DNA from: Cristatella mucedo
Taxonomy: Eukaryota > Bryozoa > Phylactolaemata > Cristatellidae
Direction of reading: 5' to 3'
Length of the DNA stretch: 64,000 nt
NCBI GenBank assembly: GCA_009760855.2
Contig: WPIO01000007.1
Location: forward strand, 10,255,001 to 10,319,000
Shown piece by piece: positions 56,631 through 64,000 of this stretch. Every line of letters begins with the position of its first letter. The stretch's first letter is position 1. A program made the position numbers and the translations under genes. The notes under the pieces are model-generated. The model saw only the letters and a list, made by a program, of their open reading frames with translations. It was not told the DNA's origin and made no database searches.

Positions 56631-56765
56631 ATTAATTCATTAGCGCCTTAAGAGAACTTAATCTCTACTCAGGCGCTTCATATATGCCACAGGGTTCAAG
56701 CCCACGAACTCGGCCAAACCTTGGTAGGGGCGAGCACCTTAACCACTGAGCCAATCCAGCTCGGC
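56631..56765 (-). mobile_element. SINE-B
   Basis: Minus-strand copy: TTGGCTCAGTGGTTAAGGTGCTCGCC (clear A-box), a decayed B-box TTGAACCC, AAGCGCCTGAGTAGAGATT and the L2-like end ...TTAATGAATTAAT. In an EDC4 intron. Confidence 0.75.
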
Positions 56766-56909
56766 GCATGTTTTAATAATCACAGAACAAACAAAACTGC
56801 TTTATTAGACTGGGTAAAAGTGGTGGCAACTCGTTTCGAGCATGTCTGAAGTCCAGCTCATAAGGTTAAGCTACTTATAATCAAAAACGTTTTAACTTGC
56901 CTTATTTTT

Positions 56910-56961
56910 AAACAGCTGGCCACCTAGCTTTATGTTAATGAAGCTAGGTGGCCAGCTGTTT
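56910..56961. repeat. Perfect 21-bp inverted repeat, 10-nt loop
   Basis: Arms 56910-56930 and 56941-56961 (AACAGCTGGCCACCTAGCTT and its exact complement, plus one more pair) separated by TATGTTAATG. A third partial copy of the arm, AAGGTGGCCAGCTGTA, follows at 56965-56980. Could fold into a strong hairpin; no transposon or microRNA assignment is made. Confidence 0.95.
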
Positions 56962-56999
56962 GACAAGGTGGCCAGCTGTAGTCAAATCCCCCACTAGCC

Positions 57000-58129
57000 T
57001 AAAACTCTGCCGTGCGAATGTATGGATCATAAGGATCTCAAGCTGTCACCAATCGGCATGCCTATGAGCTTCTAGTTGACTGCCTTCACGAAGAGCCAAA
57101 TTCGGACTTGGCACCAAACAAGAGTTGGTTATAATACAATTTCTTTACTAATAGCGAATTGGTAAGACTTCGACGAGATACAACCTGAAGAAGGTGGCTA
57201 CTACCAATATCTTGGATAATGCTAAGAGAACCGGCCACACACATGCCACTACACTAGCAAGGACAGACTGACAAAGAGTGAAGCTCTAGGCATCATTTCA
57301 CCACTGCCAGGGTTCGTGCTAAAAGCCTTCAGGCAGCTACTGGGAAGCTCGTTCGGAGAGATACGATTAGATGTCGATTAGATGAACAAGGTATGCTTGT
57401 TATGCTATGCTTTGAGGACCATAACAAACTACTTTGGAGGTCTTAGCAAACCAAAAAAGATGGCAGAACCACGGTAATATATATGTCTTTCACACAACTT
57501 CTATTGGGATTACAAGATGACGCCGCAATGTAATACATATATAAGGCAAACCTAGAGTGTTAAGACTCAGGAAATAGTTCCAAAATAGTTCTTTTTTTTT
57601 CAATTTCTTATTCACCAGAAAAGGCTGCTTGGCAGTTTTTCCTAGAACTATGCCATCTATTTCTTGCATTGTTTTCGAACCAAGTGAGGCCTCTGGTTAT
57701 GTATACTTAAGACAGCAGGCTTCCAACCTTTGAGAATTGCTGACAAATGGCCAACACGGCTGCGGACTTACATTTTTAGAGAGGGGGATATTTGATGCAT
57801 CTATTAATCTTACTATGCAGTACTCCGAAGGAGCTACACAATACTATTTGTCAAAAATAGCGACTGTATTGGGAGTCAAACATTTCCCAACACTGCAAAA
57901 ACGAGGTCATTGCCCATATTTCTGCAACTGGTAAGAAAACTAAGGGTAGCATGCCCGATTTGCCATATATATTGCTAACTCATGCAAATCCTAGTAAAAT
58001 TTTGTTGGCCCGAAGTCCATGAAAAGTGAAATATCTTCAGATTATAGTTCGATCCCGAGGATACCTGGATTTTTGGGGGTGAGCATCGCATGTATACACT
58101 AGCAGACATAAGTATTGCTGAACCCACCA
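57000..58129. other. Unassigned EDC4 intron
   Basis: No gene or repeat recognised in this part of intron 56014-58696, apart from short T- and A-runs (for example 57592-57600). Confidence 0.4.
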
Positions 58130-58480
58130 TAACTAATGGCCGCCTGCTCGACTACTGCTGTAGGCAATTTTACAATTCACCTGGAGGGCTCAAAGGAGTG
58201 AAATTGATGCCAAGATGAACACAGCAGCTCAACACGATTTATTTAGCGTGACAACCACAGCATGGGTGGTAGAAGCACTAATTCTTGTAGAATGTGGCCC
58301 CTATTGATCAGTGAGCACTTCTGCTTTTCCAGTTGCATGGACTCGGACGTGTTTCAGAGCTACATCGGATGGTATAGCATGCCAAACCACTTGCAATATG
58401 TGGTAAGAATGCACCCGACCGACAACCTAACTGTTCAGCCAAACAGTACACGTTTACTGGTAAAACCCTAAACAACTTGC
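58130..58480 (-). mobile_element. Tc1-like transposon 3' remnant
   Basis: Shares about 250 bp with 63007-63300 (atggccgcctg; acgatttatttagcgtgacaacc; tacatcggatggtatagcatgcc). In that copy the sequence continues into a Tc1-type transposase C-terminus, so this piece is interpreted as the end of the same element. EDC4 intron. Confidence 0.6.
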
Positions 58481-58696
58481 CTTCTAAGCAAGTGCATCGC
58501 TGTTTATGCCTGCTGAGACAAAGTACGTCCTGTAGGTATGGGCATGGCAAGTAGCAATGTTAGAATAGACCAAAAGTATGCAACACACGTTTATCTAGAC
58601 AAGCCGATTCATCAATAGATGCGGGTTTTTACGTGACAAATATCGTGCAAGGAGAGCTCAGCTCCAAAGGGCAGTGTAAGAATATACAGTACATAC

Positions 58697-58959
58697 CGTG
58701 GTTGAATGGCAACGAGACGAAGAGTGCCCTGTGGCCCTGTCGGGCGGTCAGCACCGCCAAGTGAGGCAAAGGCATCATCAGATTCGTCATAATCTTCAAT
58801 GCCTTGGCCAGGCTCACGGGAGTTGCCTCCACTTGTCGTCAGGCTGGCGTCCATGATACCAAAGCTAATGCATGGCGATGCTAGCAAGAATTCAGACAGC
58901 CCGCTGACATGCGCAGTACTGGATGCTTCGTCTTGGTGAAGTTGAAGTATGTAAAGGGC
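58697..58959 (-). CDS. EDC4: EDC4 exon: end of WD40 region
   Basis: 263 nt, acceptor tgcctgtttag, donor CCACG|GTATGT. Encodes ALYILQLHQDEASSTAHVSGL, then SEFLLASPCISFGIM, matching vertebrate VLYVMELLQNQEEGHACFSSISEFLLTHPVLSFGI. An acidic insert (GIEDYDESDDAF) and GTLRLVAIQPR follow (vertebrate GVLIKLFCVHT). Confidence 0.95.
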
Positions 58960-59312
58960 CTAAACAGGCAAGACAACAGGGCGATGTCAGGCACTGCAAC
59001 TCTGGCTACAAACGCCTTATCAGTAGTTGCGTGCTCTCGATCCGTGCATGGAGAGCTTTGCTGCTGCTGGTGAACGAACATGGATGCAAAGTGCTTTCAC
59101 AAGCAATTATCGGTCCCCATGGCCATGCCCACAGCAACTGTTCGATGGCACACATGGAGTAATTCAAGCAATTTGCACACTGGTCAGCAAGCCGGCATGG
59201 TCAAGCTTGACTAAGCACAGCTAGGAGGTGGCTGGCTTGTTGATGGTGTGACAGCTTCGGCACTAGGACAATGGTCGTGCAATGCAGTGCGTCACAGATC
59301 AAACGACTATAC

Positions 59313-59409
59313 CTTCCTGTTGATGTCTGACAGCACAAGGTGCCTCGAGCTGAGATCACAGGCCACTACTAGATGAGGTTCGATGGGATTCTTAGGCGAT
59401 GGCATGAAC
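59313..59409 (-). CDS. EDC4: EDC4 exon: WD40 blade
   Basis: 97 nt, acceptor ttttttcgttag, donor AAG|GTATAG. Encodes FMPSPKNPIEPHLVVACDL and SSRHLVLSDINRK, matching vertebrate SLKVCLDLSAEYLILSDVQRK. The second half contains the SD-x-x-RK turn of a WD40 blade. Confidence 0.94.
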
Positions 59410-60835
59410 CTAACGAAAAAGGTAATTGAAACTGCATGCTCAATACCGACTTGTATCATTCACCTAGTACACTGAGCAATTGCAAACAATACAGTGCCAT
59501 GAATCATACTAAATGACGTGATGGAGCTGCAGGATGCTGTCATCACCCTGTACAGGTTCAGTAAAGACGGCCAGCAAATACGAATAAAAACTAGAGGCTG
59601 CTAATAAGTGTACGAATAGGAACCAGTATCAACTCGTTTAAGCAGCTTTTCACAAGCCTCTAAACTCACATGCACCCTTAAAAAGAGAGCTTGCAACAAT
59701 GACAATGACAGCACCAAGGACTACCAGATAAACATTAACCACACAGCATTCAGGAATTTCCAAAGAGTGTTTGATACGACGATGTTAAATGCCAACGCTT
59801 AAAAAATCCCATGTCTGAGCCAGGAGCAGCTGGCAAATGCAAGCACAATTTTTATCCTAAACCACTGACAACACAACAGGCAGATTACTGAATATATTGC
59901 TAGTCAAGGGAACTTCTGGTTATAGTACCAGCAGTCTTATTCCCTCTCTAGTATTCAGTTACTCTTGGTTCAACCCACATTCGGACAAAGAGTAAAGCAA
60001 AGCAGCCCCCAATCTGACATCACTATCACACAATGATTCAGCCAGCTCACATGAAAAGTGCCAAGATGTAAAAATCGTCGCCATTCTTCTATTCTTTGTT
60101 TATCAGCTATTCCAGAACTATACTATTGCGACCATAGTCTTGTCTTCGGAGCTGCAAACCTAAAAGAGCCCACTCTCTAGGATTGAATGAGCTAGCAATT
60201 CGTATATACAGGTGCAAATGTCTGCGGAAACACCAAATGCACTTTTTCTTTAAATACACAACACAGAAGGATCTCCTGGCCAATGAATAGGACCATGATG
60301 ACGGTAGTCTGCAATCTATTACCATCATATATACCTGGCCCACTCTAGCTCGTTCAGAAAGAAACCCAGATATGTCTATTACTGAGTAAAAAAAAAGGTA
60401 AGACAGCTTTCGTCAGCAACCTTCATGGCTGGTATGATGCAAATGGGGCCTCTAAGCTAAGTTCTCAGGGTGCACTCCTTTGGTAAAAAAAAGAACAGTT
60501 ATGTCGGTCATTAGAGCTGAACCCGGGCCTCCAGCATCAAAGTTGAGCACTTTTAACTACTCCCACATTCCACCAGACAAAGCATGACCATCACACCAGC
60601 TCCCCCCCCCACTCTGCATGCGAAATCCGCTAATCGTTCCAATATCGCCATGATGCAATTTATATGAACGAACTTCACAGTGCCTTGAATGTGCTCACAT
60701 CGTCCCCAACCTGCAATTGTGCAATATGTGGTAAAAGACCGACTCCAGCAGTTCCCTGCATGCTGGAAAATGCACCAGGCTAATAAAGAAGCACAGAATA
60801 CAATAAAATGGAGGACTGGCTATTGCACAACATAC
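59410..60835. other. EDC4 intron, nothing recognised
   Basis: Intron of 1.4 kb. A short pseudo-exon candidate near 60661-60712 was considered and rejected. Confidence 0.6.
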
Positions 60836-60931
60836 CTTATAGTCTGGAGACATGACCATGTTTCACACGACCATACCTTCAGTTCACGATTATTGTCGGC
60901 TCCAGTTACAGCATATTTCCAAAACTGAACG
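60836..60931 (-). CDS. EDC4: EDC4 exon: WD40 blade (first found)
   Basis: 96 nt, donor ATAAG|GTATGT. Encodes VQFWKYAVTGADNNRELKVW, then SCETWSCLQTIR, matching vertebrate VPFWRFLITGADQNRELKMW-CTVSWTCLQTIR. The Arg codon is completed by the next exon. The acceptor is either ctttag at 60932-60933 (chosen, because it keeps the V-x-FW match) or the inner ttcag seven bases on (start at 60924). The preceding exon, with the WKPHDG-type segment, was not found up to 64000. Confidence 0.93.
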
Positions 60932-60999
60932 CTAAAGCGATTTAAGACAAGAACATTCTTTCAGTTATGGCAGATTATGAAAGATGCTTATTCCGACTA

Positions 61000-61904
61000 T
61001 TGAAAGCGTAGAGCCCCACGTGCCTTCTAATTATTTAAAACTATGGCACCACATAATACTTATGCACACACACTCTTATACCTAAAACCTTGATCCTTAG
61101 GTAGTCACCGACTTGAAGTAAGTGGTTGCTCATAAACCCCCAGCAGAGGACAAGCGCAAGTCCAGGACCGTCCGTTAGTGATTAACTTTATTCAGCACCT
61201 GGATCGTGGCAGACTCGATTTCCTTAATTGCTTTATGAAGTAGGTTTCATCAGTAGCGCTCATAGTTGCCGCTAAACAGTGTTGTGTTAGTTAGCTACTA
61301 CCAGCAAGGATGCTACCGGCTACTCCCACGTAACAGCGAGGATAGCTCAAAGGATCTTGACAAATAGGTATGGCATCAATTGGAAATCTTTCTAGCCGAT
61401 ATCCTTACTAGCGTCTGAGCGGCTTACACAAGCCGTGGTGAGACATATAATAACATGCCGCTGGATGCCGAAACCGATCATCTTATATGGCGATCTATCT
61501 CGTCTAAATGAAAATGTATTCCCACAGAGACCGGACATCGGATATACGACAGAGGTCATACGCCACAGAAAAACAATAAAAATCAGGGGAAGTGCTGCTT
61601 CGTTTAGAAATTAGCCGTGGCTCTTTCCCTTGTTTGTGCATGTGACGAGGCAACCACAAGCCAAACCATAACTTATGCAACTTTCATTTTTAAATCTACT
61701 GATTAACAAACAACGATCGCATAAATGCTCAAATTTACAGGATCCAAGTAAAAGCTTGGCAGTTTAAAAACACATCGAGGTCAGCCAAAGACTTTCTGCA
61801 TCCACCAGCATTCATACAAGGCACATGGCAGGCACAAACGAGACATGGAGGCAGACAAGGAATTGGTCACGCAATGTTCGGTAATTTACATGTTAAGTCT
61901 CAAG
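61000..61904. other. Unassigned, probably EDC4 intron
   Basis: No coding exon or repeat recognised on either strand. Confidence 0.4.
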
Positions 61905-62525
61905 CATTTTCTGAATCCCTTGGTTTGCCCATACCCAGTAAGTTGGTTTTATCATCCTTCGACGTAAGAAAGCTTTCTGCCATCCATGTGCGGACGTCAT
62001 CAATACATACAGCAAGGGAATTCAACGTGCTGGAAGGCTAGGAGAGATCAAAGCAAAGGTACAACTGAGTGTCATCAGCATAGAAGTGAAAGTTTGGATT
62101 GTGCCTGGCAATCACGTCGGCAAGAGGGAGAGTATAAACCGTTAATAGAACCGAACCAAGCACAGAGTCCTGAGGTACACCGTACTTCAGTGATTCCTTA
62201 GATGGTCTTTGTTCGTTCACATCAATGCTCTGGAGTCTCCCACAGAGATGGGACTTGAACCACTGCAGAGCAGTGCCAGTGTTACAGAGGCGAGATGAAA
62301 GGCACTCAAGAAAGACTTGGTGATCGATAGTATCAAAAGCTGCCCAAAGATCGAGCAAAAAAAGCAGTAGGACTCTACCTTAGTCTGCATTCATAAGGTG
62401 TTATACACCTGAAGCATGCCGACTCTGCAGAATGATTAGCTCTAAACCAGAGTGGAACTTATCAGCTAGGTTTGAAATTTCAATATAAGAGTTCAGCTGG
62501 TTTGCCACAACTCGTTCCTGTGTCT
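61905..62525 (-). mobile_element. L2-1 LINE, RT fragment
   Basis: RT from the first catalytic Asp region (LDLWAAFDTIDHQVFLECL) through GVPQDSVLGSVLLT and [14 protein letters not shown] to the KPKG-like text near 61915. The FYADD box is intact. Both ends truncated, no tail. Confidence 0.78.
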
Positions 62526-62529
62526 TTTA

Positions 62530-62795
62530 TATGAATGGTAGAAGGGATATGACTTCAGAAGGGAGTGAGTTCCAGGCTTTGGGAGAATATGAAGTGAAGA
62601 CACACGGACTCCGAAGGATTGGATCTGTTTAGAGGCAAAGCTAAACGAGCCGAGTAAAATAAAAAGGAGGTAAGGTACGAAGCCAGATTAGGAAGTATTT
62701 CGAATAGGTACGTAGGAGCAAGATGACGAAAGGACCTGCAGTGACAGAACATTCAAGTCAATATGCTGCTTGATGAGTTCTTGTAGCGTCTGTTC
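62530..62795 (-). mobile_element. L2-1 LINE, C-terminal fragment
   Basis: Matches the C-terminal region of L2-1 (gggagtgagttccaggctttggg; catattgacttgaatg on the element strand). It lies upstream, in element direction, of an RT fragment that should precede it, so these are two insertions or one rearranged copy. Confidence 0.65.
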
Positions 62796-62808
62796 AGGGT
62801 CCACTGCT

Positions 62809-62951
<143 letters not shown>

Positions 62952-62999
62952 CTACCTATATTCAGCACTAACACTATTGGCCATACGATTTGCAGCACC

Positions 63000-63480
63000 C
63001 ATCTCTACTATGGCCGCCTGATCGACTATGGCTGTACAGATTTTCAATACATCCGGAGGTCCCAGCTGAATGAAATTGATGTCAAAATAAGCACGAAAGC
63101 CCAACGCATGATTTATTTAGCGTGAAAACCACAGCCATAGCACTTATGCTAGTAGGATTCGGCAGCTCTACGAGCAAGCCGAGTTTCATAGTTACATCGA
63201 ATGGTATAGCATGCCAACCGCTTGTAATTTGTCCCATAATTCGGCTGGTGATTTGATGTTACAGTATAGCTCTCAGCCGAAGATGCACCTCATTCTATAG
63301 ATGTTCAATCGGGTTCAGATCATGGTTCTGAATCGGCGACAGCAAGAGATGGAAATGAGAGGACCTATCGAGGAATTGCATGTCCCCAAGTGTAATAGCG
63401 TGGCAAGATGTCACACATTTTATCCCAAGAATAACGTCTGCAACCCAAGGGATGTTTGCCATATGTAAAGGTCCTGTCAC
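63000..63480 (-). mobile_element. Tc1-like DNA transposon remnant
   Basis: On the minus strand the frame 63295-63480 ends in QNHDLNPIEHL, the Asp-Leu-Asn-Pro-Ile-Glu motif that carries the third catalytic acidic residue position in Tc1-type transposases (family PDLNPIEHLW). Beyond a stop, 63180-63295 continues with LRLRAI and WHAIPFDV, typical of the C-terminus. The upstream DDE core is too decayed to read. Part of it is repeated at 58130-58480. Confidence 0.78.
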
Positions 63481-63495
63481 ACATCAAAAAGCTGC

Positions 63496-63660
63496 GCTGA
63501 TTTAGCCCAGTGGTTAGGGTGGTCGCCTCGACCAATGTCAAGGTTATTATATTTGACGATCCAAGTCGTACGCTCAAGCCGTGAGGCATACATAAAGCGC
63601 CTGAATAGAAATTTAAGTTCTCGTAGGGCTCTATACAAATGAATTTGATTTATTTATTTT
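63496..63660 (+). mobile_element. SINE-B
   Basis: Plus-strand copy: GCTGATTTAGCCCAGTGGTTAGGGTGGTCGCC (excellent A-box region), a damaged B-box (ACGCTCAAGCCG), AAGCGCCTGAATAG and CTCTATACAAATGAATTTG with a TTTATTTATTTT end. An insertion of about 20 bases separates the boxes compared with other copies. Confidence 0.78.
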
Positions 63661-63714
63661 CATACGCCTGCTTAAACTGCACCAGCTGCTTTTGGATGTT
63701 ACCATGCTTTCTAT

Positions 63715-63800
63715 AGAGCATCTGTAAAGTGCCTAGAAAGAGATTCAGTTCACAGAGGATGTTATACAATGTATTATTATTATGATTATGATTATTAAAT
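63715..63800 (+). repeat. L2 3' tail
   Basis: CATCTGTAAAGTGCCTAGAA, an agattcagttcacagagg motif, then TATTATTATTATGATTATG. Tail-only L2 insertion. Confidence 0.8.
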
Positions 63801-64000
63801 CGACTCTGCGAGCAGATTTTTCTAGCATTATTATCATGTAGCACACCAAAGAGTGAGCATAGTAATACTTCCTAGTCCAGCAAGCGAAATCAGGAACCAA
63901 GCCTGGCTATCGGTAACAGAGCTATCCGGTTGCTAAAGGGGCATCAACAAAAAACGCCTACTTTCGGGTTATGGGGGTCAGTGCTCAGAATTCCTCCTGA

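Larger units (their letters stand above)
27085..60931 (-). other. EDC4: EDC4 gene span (5' end beyond the window)
   Basis: Enhancer of mRNA decapping 4 (Ge-1) is a large cytoplasmic P-body scaffold that brings DCP1 and DCP2 together to remove the mRNA cap. Sixteen exons were placed: 60836-60931, 59313-59409, 58697-58959, 55798-56013, 53518-54126, 52781-52829, 50735-50895, 48615-48839, 47857-47923, 39398-39647, 38697-38807, 38412-38527, 38019-38184, 37707-37908, 28975-29379 and 27321-27507. All use AG/GT borders and all 15 junctions keep frame, giving about 1,070 residues, close to what vertebrate EDC4 has from the equivalent point to its end. Order: last WD40 blades, Ser-rich linker, acidic stretch, Gln-rich coiled-coil, conserved helical C-terminus. 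The early WD40 exons were not found up to 64000. Confidence 0.93.

Noticed and set aside
60661-60712. Candidate EDC4 exon with W-x-x-C-x-x-IQ text
   Set aside because: The segment it would supply is already encoded by reading through 60836-60931, and its phases do not fit.

Overview
The window is from a metazoan, probably invertebrate, nuclear genome. Two host genes are recognisable, both on the minus strand, both split by introns with GT/AG boundaries, and both incomplete here. Most of the remaining DNA is mobile elements at different stages of decay: L2/CR1-like LINEs, tRNA-derived SINEs, LTR retrotransposons, and pogo/Tigger-like, Tc1-like and hAT-like DNA transposons. I cannot name the species from sequence alone. 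There is no prokaryotic gene organisation, CRISPR array, rRNA or genuine tRNA gene.

Host genes. (1) EDC4 (Ge-1, enhancer of mRNA decapping 4) runs right to left from about 60931 to a stop at 27321. I could place 16 coding exons. Every exon-exon junction keeps the reading frame, and together they give about 1,070 residues, from the last part of the WD40 domain to the C-terminus. The N-terminal exons lie beyond position 64000. Two introns of about 8 kb (29380-37706 and 39648-47856) are swollen with L2 LINEs. (2) One exon of an RNF32-like RING protein lies at 1813-1981; its other exons were not found.

Layout. 1-1780: no assignable gene. 1813-1981: RNF32-like exon. 2300-8640: L2 LINE fragments, a SINE and a solo LTR. 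8640-11780: GC-rich repeat family X, containing a 559-bp (GA)n tract and a 121-122 bp minisatellite. 12976-16226: LTR retrotransposon with both LTRs, a polypurine tract and a large pol deletion. 16235-18900: L2 pieces, an inverted copy of family X and a SINE. 18955-23900: Tigger-like DNA transposon with a TA target duplication, filled with rearranged LTR-retroelement sequence (pol, LTR, gag, inverted LTR). 23903-26690: L2 copies, one carrying a SINE with a clear target-site duplication. 27085-60931: EDC4 with its element-filled introns. 61905-64000: L2, (TA)n, a Tc1-like remnant and a SINE.

How the pieces relate. EDC4 is a scaffold of the mRNA decapping machinery (DCP1/DCP2, P-bodies). RNF32 has no known functional link to it; the two are simply neighbours on the same strand. 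Among the repeats, the 3' tail of one SINE family closely resembles the 3' tail of the main L2 family, as expected if the SINE borrows the L2 reverse transcriptase. I see no new molecular system. The most informative structures are the nested Tigger/LTR composite, a (GA)n expansion visible by comparing two copies of repeat X, a complete hAT-like miniature element, and a SINE insertion whose empty site is preserved in a paralogous L2 copy.
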